DNA of 64,000 bases from Bermanella sp047621325 (GTDB taxonomy: Bacteria > Pseudomonadota > Gammaproteobacteria > Pseudomonadales > Oceanobacteraceae), in assembly GCA_047621325.1 (NCBI GenBank), contig JBLHLT010000003.1, forward strand, positions 124,001-188,000, in the 5' to 3' direction. The translations under genes and the position numbers were made by a program. How positions within the stretch are numbered: the first letter of the stretch is position 1; each line of letters begins with the position of its first letter. The notes under the pieces are model-generated. The model was not told where the DNA came from and did not search any database. It saw only the letters and a list, made by a program, of their open reading frames with translations. Below, piece by piece: positions 1-9,219 of this stretch.

Positions 1-54
1 GGGCTAGCCGAAATGGCCCTTTCGCGTAACAGTTAACAACTTCAATCAAAAGCC

Positions 55-76
55 GCCATTGCCTCTGGGCAATGGC
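55..76 (+). terminator. Hairpin before dsbD
   Basis: GCCATTGCC (55-63) pairs perfectly with GGCAATGGC (68-76) around a 4-nt loop. The tail after it (acttattt) is only weakly T-rich. It probably ends a gene lying left of the window. The ATG at 72 lies inside this stem, which argues against that codon being the dsbD start. Confidence 0.4.
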
Positions 77-125
77 ACTTATTTGCAGCATCATTGTCTT
101 AATAAAAAATCATTGGGCCAACAAG

Positions 126-1928
126 ATGCTGCAGCGTGCTTTACTTCTTTTATTTGTTTTCACTTTTGCCTCTCAAGGTAGCTGGGGGGATTTATTCTCA
201 AGTGATACTAATGGGCCACTGCCCGCTCACGAAGCGATGCAATATAGCTATGAGCAAGATGGCTCACACCTAACCATACAATTTGAGTTAGCCGACAATG
301 TGTATCTTTATCGCGATAAGCTCAAGTTTAGCCTGCTAGATAAAACACCTTTCTCTTCTGCACAATTTATTGAAACACCGCAAATTATTAGTGACCCAAG
401 CTTTGGCGACGTTGCGGTATTTTTTAACTCAGCCAGCGCTACCGTTGATCTTTCCCAACTGCCTGAGAATACCCTGCAATTAAAAATGCGCTACATGGGC
501 TGCGACCAAGCCATTGGTTTATGTTACCCACCACAAACAGCGCTGCTTGATATCATTCCATTTATTAAAAACTCAACAAATATAAAAACAACAACACAAA
601 GTCAAATTAGCTCAACAGACGAAACCAACCTCGATCAAGCCAACGGTATTTTAGGCTTTTTACAAAATGCAGGCTTAGTTTTAATTCTAGCTACGTTTTT
701 ATTATTGGGAATGGGCTTGACCTTTACCCCTTGCGTACTACCGATGATGCCGATTATTTCTAGTATCATTGCAGGGCAAAAATCATTAACCGCAAAGCAA
801 GGTTTTGTTTTATCTAGCGTTTATGTGCTCGGAATGGCATTAACCTTTTCATTAGCCGGTGTATTAGTTGGCTCTCTTGGTGCCAGCTTTAACATTCAAA
901 TTTATATGCAACAGCCTTGGGTTCTAAGTATTTTTGCCGCTCTATTTATTATTTTGGCCCTTGCCATGTTTGGTTTGTTTGAACTGCGCCTGCCGCGCTT
1001 TATCCAAGAACCACTCGACAACTTGAATCAAAAACAACATGGTGGCAGCTTAATAGGTGTACTACTAATGGGCGCGCTTAGCGCCATAGTGGTTAGCCCT
1101 TGCGTGAGCGCACCACTGGCTGGCGCGCTGCTTTATATCAGTACAACGGGGGATGCCATACTGGGTGGGCTTGCGTTATTTTCACTGGGCTTAGGTATGG
1201 GATTACCGCTTATTATTATCGGCACCAGTGGCGCATATGTATTACCAAAAGCTGGCGCCTGGATGGACAGCGTGAAGTATTTCTTTGGGGTTTTACTACT
1301 GGCCGTTGCGTTATGGCTATTAGGACGTTTTATTCCCGAAACAGCCTACATGACAGGCTGGATTATTTTGATCGCTGTATACGCTGTTGTACTCGGGGCA
1401 TTTGAACCTGCAATAACGACCAGTAAACGCTTAATTAAAGCCTTTAGCTTATTAGCCTTTGTCTTTGCTAGCGCACTGTTATTTAAACTCGTTTTAGGCG
1501 AGACAGCCCACTCAACAATGCCAACCTCTTCACTATCAACCACTAAAAATGTGCAATCAAACGATGTTTTTTTTCTAACCATTAGTGAAAAAACAGAATT
1601 AGAAACCGCTTTAAACCAAGCTAAGCAAGATGAAAAAATTGTCTTTCTAGATGTATACGCCGACTGGTGTATCGAATGTAAAATCATGAGTAACACACTA
1701 TTTAAAGACCCTGACGTACAAGCCCATTTAGAAAACTTTGTACGCATTAAGTTTGACATCACCCGTTTTGATGATTTCCATAAGACCTATCTTGAGCAAC
1801 ACAACTTATTTGGCCCACCCGCTTTATTGTTTTACGGTTTAAATGGAGAACTCATCAGCGAAGCTAATATTTTAGGTGAGATCAGCAAGCAACAATTTAT
1901 TAATCACCTACAGCAATTTGACCCTTAA
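126..1928 (+). CDS. dsbD: Thiol:disulfide interchange protein DsbD
   Basis: Inner-membrane reductase that passes electrons from cytoplasmic thioredoxin to periplasmic DsbC/DsbG-type partners. All three family domains are visible. After a signal peptide there is a periplasmic N-terminal domain with the Cys pair C126/C133. A multi-pass membrane domain follows, with FTPC (C203) and SPC (C326). The C-terminal thioredoxin domain carries the C515-I-E-C518 active site. At 600 residues it has normal family length. I chose ATG 126 over the upstream in-frame ATG at 72, because only 126 begins a clean signal peptide (MLQRALLLLFVF) and 72 lies in a hairpin. A bidirectional terminator follows directly. 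Confidence 0.95.
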   Translation: MLQRALLLLFVFTFASQGSWGDLFSSDTNGPLPAHEAMQYSYEQDGSHLTIQFELADNVYLYRDKLKFSLLDKTPFSSAQFIETPQIISDPSFGDVAVFFNSASATVDLSQLPENTLQLKMRYMGCDQAIGLCYPPQTALLDIIPFIKNSTNIKTTTQSQISSTDETNLDQANGILGFLQNAGLVLILATFLLLGMGLTFTPCVLPMMPIISSIIAGQKSLTAKQGFVLSSVYVLGMALTFSLAGVLVGSLGASFNIQIYMQQPWVLSIFAALFIILALAMFGLFELRLPRFIQEPLDNLNQKQHGGSLIGVLLMGALSAIVVSPCVSAPLAGALLYISTTGDAILGGLALFSLGLGMGLPLIIIGTSGAYVLPKAGAWMDSVKYFFGVLLLAVALWLLGRFIPETAYMTGWIILIAVYAVVLGAFEPAITTSKRLIKAFSLLAFVFASALLFKLVLGETAHSTMPTSSLSTTKNVQSNDVFFLTISEKTELETALNQAKQDEKIVFLDVYADWCIECKIMSNTLFKDPDVQAHLENFVRIKFDITRFDDFHKTYLEQHNLFGPPALLFYGLNGELISEANILGEISKQQFINHLQQFDP

Positions 1929-1947
1929 TCAAAAACCACTAGACATA

Positions 1948-1976
1948 AAAAAACCCAGCTAAGCTGGGTTTTTTTA
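1948..1976. terminator. Bidirectional terminator between dsbD and the H1-like gene
   Basis: AAACCCAGCT (1951-1960) and AGCTGGGTTT (1962-1971) form a GC-rich stem flanked by A and T runs on both sides. It can therefore stop transcription of dsbD on the plus strand and of the converging H1-like gene on the minus strand. Confidence 0.85.
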
Positions 1977-2000
1977 TTACCACGAAAATACAGTAAAAGC

Positions 2001-2909
2001 TTATTTAGTCTTTTTAGCTGTGGTTTTCTTAGCTGTAGACTTTTTCGCTGTGGTTTTCTTAGCGGTTGTCTTTTTAGCTGTGGTTTTCTTAGCCGTTGTC
2101 TTTTTAGCAGTAGTCTTCTTCGCTGTAGACTTTTTAGCCGTGGTTTTCTTGGCTGTGGTCTTTTTAGCAGTGGTTTTCTTTGCTGTAGACTTTTTAGCAG
2201 TTGTCTTTTTCGCTGTGGTTTTCTTCTCAGCGACTTCGTCTTCTGCTTTAACCTCTGCTTTTTTAGCAGTGGTTTTTTTGGCGGTTGTTTTCTTCGCAGC
2301 CGTTTTCTTAGCTGCTGTAGCTTTCGCTGGTGCCTTTTCAGCAACCTTTTCAGGCTCAGCTTTTTTGCTAACAACTTGTGGCGCTACACCACTTTTTACG
2401 AATTCTACTATTTCAGCTAAACGCTTTTTCTGCGCAGCATCAAGCTTACCAATTCGATCTAAGTTTTGAAGGCGCTTGAGCTCTTTTTTAGCTTCGACAA
2501 GTTGTTTTTTCAACTCTTTCTTGTCTTGCTGTTCGACCTTAAGCTTTTCTTGCTCTTCTTTGTAGCGAGCTTCACGCTCTTCTTGCTGCTTTATTAGCTC
2601 TTGCTGAAGCTTACGACGCTCGTCTTCACGAGATGCACGTTCCTTAGAACGCTCTGCTTCGAGTGCTTCGATTTCTGCCTTACGTGCTGTACGCTCATTT
2701 TCTAAGCGCTTTTGTTCCTCTGGATCTTTTTGAGGCTCAGCTTTGGCTTTAACCACTTCCTTAGAATCATCACTGCCGCCACCTAATAGAGCTTCTAATG
2801 CCGCGATTTGATCGACAATATTCTCTGGTTGGCTTTCTTGCTGCTTGATAATTTTTTTATAGGAAGGGCGTTTCTGTGATACTTTTGAACGCTTGCCAGG
2901 TTTAGCCAT
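2001..2909 (-). CDS. AlgP/histone H1-like Lys-Ala-Thr repeat protein
   Basis: 302 residues in three parts. The N-terminus is basic (about 1-60). A long charged segment (about 60-160) rich in Glu, Lys, Arg and Gln is likely coiled coil. From about residue 190 the C-terminus consists almost entirely of KTTAK/KSTAK pentapeptides, broken once by a short acidic piece (EVKAEDEVAE). The tail resembles eukaryotic histone H1 and Pseudomonas AlgP (AlgR3), proteins reported to bind DNA or RNA nonspecifically. A nucleoid or RNA-binding role is inferred from composition only. The gene is monocistronic, converging on dsbD. Tail length is expected to vary between strains because the DNA is a tandem repeat. 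Confidence 0.75.
   Translation of the reverse strand: MAKPGKRSKVSQKRPSYKKIIKQQESQPENIVDQIAALEALLGGGSDDSKEVVKAKAEPQKDPEEQKRLENERTARKAEIEALEAERSKERASREDERRKLQQELIKQQEEREARYKEEQEKLKVEQQDKKELKKQLVEAKKELKRLQNLDRIGKLDAAQKKRLAEIVEFVKSGVAPQVVSKKAEPEKVAEKAPAKATAAKKTAAKKTTAKKTTAKKAEVKAEDEVAEKKTTAKKTTAKKSTAKKTTAKKTTAKKTTAKKSTAKKTTAKKTTAKKTTAKKTTAKKTTAKKSTAKKTTAKKTK
2004..2330. repeat. 15-bp tandem repeat array encoding the KTTAK tail
   Basis: The 3' end of the H1-like gene is built from imperfect copies of a 15-bp unit; on the plus strand it reads like gctgtggttttctta. Each copy encodes one Lys/Thr/Ala pentapeptide on the minus strand. Copies differ mainly by synonymous changes and by ACT/TCT swaps. 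The array is interrupted around 2226-2265. A unit that is a multiple of three lets copy number change without a frameshift. Confidence 0.85.
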
Positions 2910-3144
2910 GAATCAGTTGCTCACTCCTGAAATAGTTTTGAGGACATCTATAAATCTAGTCGCGCATATTATACGCATCTTCGCGCAATAGGCCAAAACT
3001 AATACAGTTAAAAATTAAAATACTCACCTTTTCCGCTTATTTTTAAGGGTAATGCGAAGGTTTTAGATCCGATTACCCATTAAATTACACATCAAATAGG
3101 GATATTAAGGTTAATTAAAGACCACTTTTTAAACAGCTGCTAGT

Positions 3145-4110
3145 TTATTTAAGCAGCGGCTCACCTTTCATTTGCTGGTCTGCATGGTATGAGGATCGAA
3201 CCATAGGGCCACTGGCCACACGCTTGAATCCCATTTTCTTAGCCAGTTCACCCAGCTCTTCAAATTCATCAGGGTGCACGAAGCGCTCTACTGCCAAGTG
3301 ATGTTTACTCGGTTGCAAATACTGCCCTAATGTAATCATATCGATATCGTGATCACGCATGTCCTGCATGACCTCAATAACTTCTTCTTTAGTTTCGCCA
3401 ATGCCAAGCATTAACCCCGATTTAGTCATAACATCAGGACACATTGCTTTGTAGCGCTTTAATAAATCGAGTGACCACTGATAATCAGAGCCAGGTCGTA
3501 CTTTCTTATATAGTGACGGCACGGTTTCTAGATTGTGATTAAACACATCCGGCGGCGTTTGCGACAGAATCTCTAAAGCAATATCCATTCTACCGCGAAA
3601 ATCGGGCACTAATATTTCCATTTTCATTGCTGGGCTGAGTTCACGAGAATAACGAACACAATCAGAAAAATGCTGGGCACCACCATCACGTAGATCATCA
3701 CGATCGACCGAGGTAATCACCACATATTTAAGCCCCATATCAGCAATGGCTGTGGCTAATTCTTTGGGCTCGTCTGCATTAAGTGGATTTGGGCGACCAT
3801 GGCCAACATCGCAAAATGGGCAACGACGTGTACATATATCGCCCATAATCATGAACGTTGCTGTACCACCACTAAAGCATTCGCCTAAATTTGGGCAAGA
3901 TGCTTCTTCACACACAGTATGTAAACCGTGTTTGCGCATCTTTTGTTTAACTTCGTTAATTTTTGGGCTTGCAGGAATACGCACACGAATCCAATCTGGT
4001 TTGCGCGGCATAGTTTCCGTTGGAATCACTTTTATTGGAATGCGAGCGACTTTATCTGCACCGCGTTTTTTTTCGCCTTGCACCACTGTGGCTTTTTTTT
4101 CTGTACTCAT
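3145..4110 (-). CDS. lipA: Lipoyl synthase LipA
   Basis: Radical SAM enzyme that inserts two sulfur atoms into octanoyl chains on lipoyl-domain proteins. Both 4Fe-4S sites are present. The auxiliary cluster uses C67, C72 and C78 (CEEASCPNLGEC). The radical SAM cluster uses C93, C97 and C100 (CTRRCPFC). The conserved C-terminal RSSYHA serine motif is also there. The length of 321 residues is typical. Its start codon overlaps the lipB stop by 3-4 nt (ATGA), so the two are translationally coupled. It is the last gene of a DUF493-lipB-lipA operon. Confidence 0.97.
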   Translation of the reverse strand: MSTEKKATVVQGEKKRGADKVARIPIKVIPTETMPRKPDWIRVRIPASPKINEVKQKMRKHGLHTVCEEASCPNLGECFSGGTATFMIMGDICTRRCPFCDVGHGRPNPLNADEPKELATAIADMGLKYVVITSVDRDDLRDGGAQHFSDCVRYSRELSPAMKMEILVPDFRGRMDIALEILSQTPPDVFNHNLETVPSLYKKVRPGSDYQWSLDLLKRYKAMCPDVMTKSGLMLGIGETKEEVIEVMQDMRDHDIDMITLGQYLQPSKHHLAVERFVHPDEFEELGELAKKMGFKRVASGPMVRSSYHADQQMKGEPLLK

Positions 4111-4751
4111 GGTAAGTGATTACCTAATTCTTGGATGCCCTCATAAGGCAGGCAGGTTGCAATTTGATCGACCAGCTTTTGGCCAACGACCTTTATATCT
4201 GGCGAAGATGTATATTCAGCCATGTGTGTCATATTCATCCCCGCATAACCACATGGGTTAATGCGTAAAAAAGGCTCTAAATCCATATCTACATTTAAGG
4301 CTAACCCATGAAAGCTATAACCTTTGCGAATTCTTAAACCCAGCGATGCAATTTTACTTTCACCTACGTATACGCCAGGCGCATCAGACTTAGGGAAGGC
4401 AGAAATATCAAATTCAGCCAGCAGTTTTACCAAGCTGGTTTCAATTGCATCTACTAAGGCCCTGGGGCCTAAGTTTAAGCGATTCAAATCCGCCATGATA
4501 TAGGCAGTAATTTGGCCAGGGCCGTGATACGTCACTTGGCCACCGCGATCAGCCTGAACAACCGGAATATCGCCGGTAAGTAATAAGTGCTCTGGCTTAC
4601 CCGCCTGGCCCTGCGTAAATACTTTTTGATGCTGAAGAATCCACACTTCATCTTGGGTATGCGCATGCCTATTATCGGTAAATGCTTTCATCGCTTGCCA
4701 AACAGGCTCGTATGCAAGCTCACCGTCTAAATAGCGCACGCCCAACTGCAT
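4107..4751 (-). CDS. lipB: Octanoyltransferase LipB
   Basis: Transfers octanoate from acyl carrier protein to lipoyl domains, supplying the substrate of LipA. The protein has the RGGQVTYHGPGQ motif, the Lys-containing segment IRKGYSFHGLALN and the catalytic cysteine in INPCGYAGM. ATG 4751 overlaps the stop of the upstream DUF493 gene (TGATG). A GTG at 4754 is the alternative start and would add one residue. It ends inside the first codons of lipA. Confidence 0.95.
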   Translation of the reverse strand: MQLGVRYLDGELAYEPVWQAMKAFTDNRHAHTQDEVWILQHQKVFTQGQAGKPEHLLLTGDIPVVQADRGGQVTYHGPGQITAYIMADLNRLNLGPRALVDAIETSLVKLLAEFDISAFPKSDAPGVYVGESKIASLGLRIRKGYSFHGLALNVDMDLEPFLRINPCGYAGMNMTHMAEYTSSPDIKVVGQKLVDQIATCLPYEGIQELGNHLP

Positions 4752-5026
4752 CACATCACCATCTTAATGCGATCATGCTGAATGAACTCAGCATGCAAAT
4801 CTTCGAGTTGTTTTTGCGATGTAGCCGTTATAAAAAATGTCACCGATGTAAAACGACCATTACTGCTGTGATTAATTTTGATTTTATCCAGATCAAAGTC
4901 AGGCGCATGAATACGCATAACATCAATCACAAATGTTTCGTAATCATCCCCAGCCTGGCCCAGTACTTTGACTGGGTAATTTGGACATGGATATTCAATT
5001 TTAGGAGGTTGTGTTTTCTGGGCCAT
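4751..5026 (-). CDS. DUF493 family protein (YbeD-like)
   Basis: 91 residues with the PCNYPVKVLGQ-type N-terminus and the alternating beta/alpha pattern of DUF493 (E. coli YbeD), a small ferredoxin-like-fold protein. YbeD lies just upstream of lipB in many gammaproteobacteria, as here. It has a proposed but unproven link to lipoate or allosteric regulation. The stop overlaps the lipB start. This is the first gene of the lipoylation operon, 61 nt downstream of dacA on the same strand. Confidence 0.9.
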   Translation of the reverse strand: MAQKTQPPKIEYPCPNYPVKVLGQAGDDYETFVIDVMRIHAPDFDLDKIKINHSSNGRFTSVTFFITATSQKQLEDLHAEFIQHDRIKMVM

Positions 5027-5087
5027 AATACGTCTAGTGATGTCCTGTTTAACCCAATATGGTCGCTAAACAGGCAAATGCAAGGGC

Positions 5088-6230
5088 TTAACTGAATAAG
5101 GAGTAAAAGAACAATTTAATATAATCAAGAATGCGGGAGAAAAAACCGGCCTCTTTGATGTCACTCAACGCAATTAATGGTTTATCCATAAGCACTTTAT
5201 CGCCGAGAGATACAGTCATATGACCGTAATCCATCCCCTTAATAATTGGTGCTTTAATGACGTCATCAATGCTGTATTTCACGTCGAGATTGCCTTTTTG
5301 GCCTCTAGGTATGGTGATATAAGCACCATCTTTAACACCCAACGCTAACTCATCTTCTTGTCCTAACCACACTCTTTGTGTCTGTAATGTTTCTTGTGCG
5401 TCATATAGTTTATGACTTTCGTAATAGCGAAAACCATAGGTCAGTAATTTTTGTGATTCGCGCGCGCGTGCACGGTCAGAACTGGCACCCATAACCACCG
5501 CAATTAAACGCATACCGTCTTCGGTGGCGCTTGATACTAAGCAATAGCCGGCTTCTTCGGTGTGGCCTGTTTTTAAACCGTCAACCCTAGGGTCCCAGAA
5601 TAACAAGCGATTACGATTATCTTGCTCAATGTTGTTGTATTTGAATTTCTTCTCTTTATACAAAGGGTAGTATTCTTTGTGGTCACTAATAATGTGTTTA
5701 GCCAGCTTAGATAAATCACGTGCAGACGAGGCATGGCCTTTGGCTGGTAAGCCAGTCGCATTTTCAAAACGGGTATTAAGCATACCTAGTGACACGGCAT
5801 ACTGATTCATCACGTCAACAAATGCTTCTTCGGTACCGCTGATATGTTCAGCCAATGCAATGCTGGCATCATTACCCGATTGAATGATAACGCCTTTTAA
5901 CAAATCGGAGACCGACACATAAGTACCCTCGCGAATAAACATACGAGAGCCTTCGGCTTTCCAAGCTTTTACGCTAATACGGGTAAGGTCTTCTTCTTTA
6001 ATATTACCGTAGGCGAGCTCTTCAGTGACGATAAAGCTCGTCATCATTTTGGTTAAACTGGCTGGCGGTAAAACTTCATCAGCGTTGTGTTCAACTAATA
6101 CATCACCACTATTGGCATCAATCAGAATATAGGAGCTAGCCGCCAACACAGGGGCTTGGGGAATAATATTAGGTACAGCTAAAGAGATAGAAGAAAACAG
6201 AAAGACCAAGCAAAAAGTAAGTAAACGCAT
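5088..6230 (-). CDS. dacA: D-alanyl-D-alanine carboxypeptidase (PBP5/6 type)
   Basis: Low-molecular-weight penicillin-binding protein that removes the terminal D-Ala from peptidoglycan pentapeptides in the periplasm. Motifs seen are S58-L-T-K61 (nucleophile and base), SGN, and KTG in GLKTGHTEEAG. A C-terminal beta domain follows, then an amphipathic anchor helix (SRILDYIKLFFYSLFS). ATG 6230 is chosen because it begins the signal peptide (MRLLTFCLVFLFSS); an upstream in-frame ATG at 6275 would put extra residues before it. It belongs to the minus-strand cell-wall series with rlpA, mltB, rodA and mrdA. Which dac paralogue it is cannot be decided from the sequence alone. Confidence 0.93.
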   Translation of the reverse strand: MRLLTFCLVFLFSSISLAVPNIIPQAPVLAASSYILIDANSGDVLVEHNADEVLPPASLTKMMTSFIVTEELAYGNIKEEDLTRISVKAWKAEGSRMFIREGTYVSVSDLLKGVIIQSGNDASIALAEHISGTEEAFVDVMNQYAVSLGMLNTRFENATGLPAKGHASSARDLSKLAKHIISDHKEYYPLYKEKKFKYNNIEQDNRNRLLFWDPRVDGLKTGHTEEAGYCLVSSATEDGMRLIAVVMGASSDRARARESQKLLTYGFRYYESHKLYDAQETLQTQRVWLGQEDELALGVKDGAYITIPRGQKGNLDVKYSIDDVIKAPIIKGMDYGHMTVSLGDKVLMDKPLIALSDIKEAGFFSRILDYIKLFFYSLFS

Positions 6231-6299
6231 AGGACCGTAATTAGCTATGAATAAAATGGTGACGCATTGTAGCACGCTTATTGAATTTGGTAAGCGTGG

Positions 6300-7061
6300 C
6301 TATGGCACGATCAAGGTAGAATGAATATCTTGTTCTTGTAGTGTGTTCTGCAGCACGTCTATTTTTGCAGGATCTAACGGCCCAATACGTACTTTATGCA
6401 GTATTTTGCCATTATTGACATCTTTTGTGATGTAAACTGGCTCACCTACTGTTTGCGCTAATTGTTGCTGCATCTGCACCGCCGATGGCTCCGCTTCAAA
6501 TGCTGCCACCTGTAAAAACACATAATCGCTTTGAGCCAGTGGTGCTGCCAGTAAATCTACCTTTACATTGGCTGTACCTTGTTTATGAAAACCCAATCTA
6601 ACCGCCGCGGCATAAGATAAATCAATTAACCTATCATCATGAAATGGGCCTCGATCATTGACTCTCACCACTAAACTTTGCTGATTATCAATATTGGTAA
6701 CGCGTACGTAACTCGGTAGCGGTAGTGATTTATGCGCTGCACTAAATTGATAAACGTCAAATTTCTCGCCATTACTCGTATCGTGACCGTGAAATTTTTC
6801 ACCATACCAAGATGCTACACCTTGCTGCGAATATTCAGTTAGCCCTTTATGTACTTCATAGGTTTTACCCCATACTTCATACTGATCCGGGTTACCTCGC
6901 CTAGAAAGAGGCTCTCGAATAGGCTGAGGTTCCACCAAATTCATGATGCTGGCTTGAAATATAGGCGTGCTATCTTGGCTTTGCTGATAGCGTGAGGAGG
7001 TAGAACAAGCTTGTACCAGAATCATAACAAGGACGATGCTACAAACTTGGACGTTTTTCAT
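6300..7061 (-). CDS. rlpA: Septal ring lytic transglycosylase RlpA
   Basis: Outer-membrane lipoprotein that cleaves denuded glycan strands at the septum. The N-terminus has a lipoprotein signal with the lipobox LVQAC. A double-psi beta-barrel domain (about residues 75-165) has GVASWYGEKFHG and the VRVNDRGPF motif with its catalytic Asp. The C-terminal part (about 175-253) is a SPOR domain, which binds septal peptidoglycan. The start overlaps the mltB stop by 4 nt (ATGA). The rodA-mltB-rlpA-dacA arrangement matches other gammaproteobacteria. Confidence 0.93.
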   Translation of the reverse strand: MKNVQVCSIVLVMILVQACSTSSRYQQSQDSTPIFQASIMNLVEPQPIREPLSRRGNPDQYEVWGKTYEVHKGLTEYSQQGVASWYGEKFHGHDTSNGEKFDVYQFSAAHKSLPLPSYVRVTNIDNQQSLVVRVNDRGPFHDDRLIDLSYAAAVRLGFHKQGTANVKVDLLAAPLAQSDYVFLQVAAFEAEPSAVQMQQQLAQTVGEPVYITKDVNNGKILHKVRIGPLDPAKIDVLQNTLQEQDIHSTLIVP

Positions 7062-8026
7062 GGCTGTTTTAAAATTTCGCTAAAATCAGACACGGCTCGC
7101 GCATACATGCTGCTGCGATTGTAACGAGTAATAACATAAAAGTTTTTATAAACCAGCCAGTATTCTTGGCCTTCTTCTAGGTCGTAGCGAAACAATGCAG
7201 CATCGCGTTCACTTATATTTTTAGGCGTATTCACGCCGCGGGTTTTCCACTGGGAAATCGTTGCACTAAGCGATAAACCACTATTGGCTAGCTTATCGGC
7301 ATCGGCGTTATAAAGCGTAACCGAACTGGCTACAGGCTCACCTGCGACCCAACCATAACGTTTAAAGTAATAGGCCACACTGGCAATGGCATCATCAACA
7401 TTGGTCCATAAATCTTTTTTACCGTCACCGTCATAGTCAACAGCATAACTGATGTAACTTGAGGGAATAAACTGGCCTAAGCCCATGGCGCCAGCATAAG
7501 AGCCTTTTATTGCCAACGGATCTAAATCGTTATCGCGAATCATTAGGAAATAATTTTTTAATTCGCGGTAAAACAATGAACGTTGCGGGTAGTCAAACCC
7601 TAACGTAGCCAATGCGTCAATCACACGATAGCTGCCGGTATGACGTCCGTAATAGGTTTCAACACCAATAATGGCCGCAATAATTTCACGAGGTACGCCA
7701 TACTTTTCTTCAACCGCATCGAATGTAGCTTTGTGTTCTTTAAGAAATGCCTTACCTGCTTTCGCTCGGCCTTCTGTTAAAAATATATCGCGATACTCAT
7801 GCCAAGGCTTCACTTTTTCGGCTGGCCGAGCGATCGCCTCAAGAATACTGTCTTTACGCTCAGCCTGAGATAAAACCTCGCGCAATACTTTTTCATCGTA
7901 ATTATGTTCTTTCACCATCTCTGCAATGAATGGCTCATACTTAGGGTGATCTTTATAATCAACCGCAGACACGGTAATGCTACTTAATAAAACAACGAAA
8001 CTCGCTACTAACACAATAAACCTCAT
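7058..8026 (-). CDS. mltB: Membrane-bound lytic murein transglycosylase B
   Basis: Cleaves the MurNAc-GlcNAc bond with formation of 1,6-anhydro-MurNAc. The catalytic Glu lies in IIGVETYYGRHTG, followed by the family blocks LATLGFDYPQR, GAMGLGQFIPSSY and DGDGKKDLW. An uncleaved or cleaved signal (MRFIVLVASFVVLLSS) starts at ATG 8026. An upstream in-frame ATG at 8071 would overlap rodA by 41 nt and spoil the signal, so it is rejected. It lies 4 nt after rodA and overlaps rlpA by 4 nt. Confidence 0.93.
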   Translation of the reverse strand: MRFIVLVASFVVLLSSITVSAVDYKDHPKYEPFIAEMVKEHNYDEKVLREVLSQAERKDSILEAIARPAEKVKPWHEYRDIFLTEGRAKAGKAFLKEHKATFDAVEEKYGVPREIIAAIIGVETYYGRHTGSYRVIDALATLGFDYPQRSLFYRELKNYFLMIRDNDLDPLAIKGSYAGAMGLGQFIPSSYISYAVDYDGDGKKDLWTNVDDAIASVAYYFKRYGWVAGEPVASSVTLYNADADKLANSGLSLSATISQWKTRGVNTPKNISERDAALFRYDLEEGQEYWLVYKNFYVITRYNRSSMYARAVSDFSEILKQP

Positions 8027-8030
8027 AACA

Positions 8031-9161
8031 TTAAATCCTACGATGCATATAAACTGACATGATAACGCCAAATGCGGCCATTAGGGTAACGATGGATGTA
8101 CCACCATAACTAATGAGCGGTAAAGGCACTCCCACTACCGGTAAAATCCCACTTACCATGCCTATATTAACAAACACGTAAATGAAAAACGTGACGATCA
8201 ACGCACCTGCATATAATCTTGCAAAGGTATCTCGACCACGCGAAGCCATATAAATTCCACGCATGGTAATTAACATATACAAAAAAAGTAAAAGTAGCAC
8301 ACCAATTAACCCTTGTTCTTCGGCATAAACCGCAATGATAAAATCGGTATGACGCTCTGGTAGAAATTCTAATTGAGACTGAGTGCCTTGCATCCAGCCT
8401 TTCCCTTCTAACCCACCTGATCCAATAGCCGTCTTGCTTTGTATTATATTCCAGCCGGATCCAAGTGGATCAGTCTCAGGGTCTAAAAAGGTAAGTACCC
8501 GCTGCTTTTGATAGTCGTGCATAACGCCGTACCACATAATAGGCGCAACCGCTAAAACGGTAACAATCGCAATCGCAATCCAACGGCCACTCAAGCCAGC
8601 AAGTAACAGAGCAAAGATACCAGCAGAAGCCACTAACAACGCTGTGCCTAAGTCGGGTTGTTTAAAAATCAAAAGCGCTGGCAGCATGATCAATGCAAAG
8701 ACTGTTGCTATCACTTTTAATCTAGGCGGTAACAATTTAGAAGATAAATACCACGCCACCATCATTGGCGTTATGAGTTTCATTATTTCGGAGGGCTGAA
8801 ATCGAAACATCCCAAAAACACTCAACCAACGTTGCGCCCCTTTTGCACCAACACCCACCAGTAAAACTAATATTAACGCGATAATGCCAATGCCATACAT
8901 CCATGGCGCTGACATTTGAAACCAACGAGGATCGATTTGGGCAATAACTAACATGATGAACAAACCCAATCCCAAATAAACCATTTGGCGATAAACCATG
9001 CCTATGTTTTGTCCACTGGCACTGTATAAAATAAATAACCCTCCAGCGCACAGTAATAACAATAAACAAAACATGGTGATATCGATATTTAAGCGACGTA
9101 AAATACCACGGCCATTTTGCATGCCTGAATCATCTAACTGACGAATAAAATCACCGGCCAT
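8031..9161 (-). CDS. rodA: Peptidoglycan glycosyltransferase RodA
   Basis: SEDS-family polymerase of the elongasome, partner of PBP2. The 376-residue protein has about ten hydrophobic segments and the family blocks FQPSEIMKL, KQPDLGTALL, and the C-terminal VVGVPLPLISYGGTS. It sits 58 nt downstream of mrdA, its usual partner. Confidence 0.96.
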   Translation of the reverse strand: MAGDFIRQLDDSGMQNGRGILRRLNIDITMFCLLLLLCAGGLFILYSASGQNIGMVYRQMVYLGLGLFIMLVIAQIDPRWFQMSAPWMYGIGIIALILVLLVGVGAKGAQRWLSVFGMFRFQPSEIMKLITPMMVAWYLSSKLLPPRLKVIATVFALIMLPALLIFKQPDLGTALLVASAGIFALLLAGLSGRWIAIAIVTVLAVAPIMWYGVMHDYQKQRVLTFLDPETDPLGSGWNIIQSKTAIGSGGLEGKGWMQGTQSQLEFLPERHTDFIIAVYAEEQGLIGVLLLLFLYMLITMRGIYMASRGRDTFARLYAGALIVTFFIYVFVNIGMVSGILPVVGVPLPLISYGGTSIVTLMAAFGVIMSVYMHRRI

Positions 9162-9219
9162 AATAAACTCCGCTAATTGCCGTCATGGATCTAGTCATTT
9201 CGAATCCGTGCTATGGCTG

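Noticed and set aside
1346..1762. Minus-strand frame of 138 codons inside dsbD
   Set aside because: It lies wholly inside a clearly conserved gene on the other strand and has no family resemblance.
2020..2469. Plus-strand frame coding for repeated FLAVV residues opposite the H1-like gene
   Set aside because: It is the exact antisense of the KTTAK repeat tail; the low-complexity repeat creates open frames on both strands, and it has no promoter or ribosome binding site.
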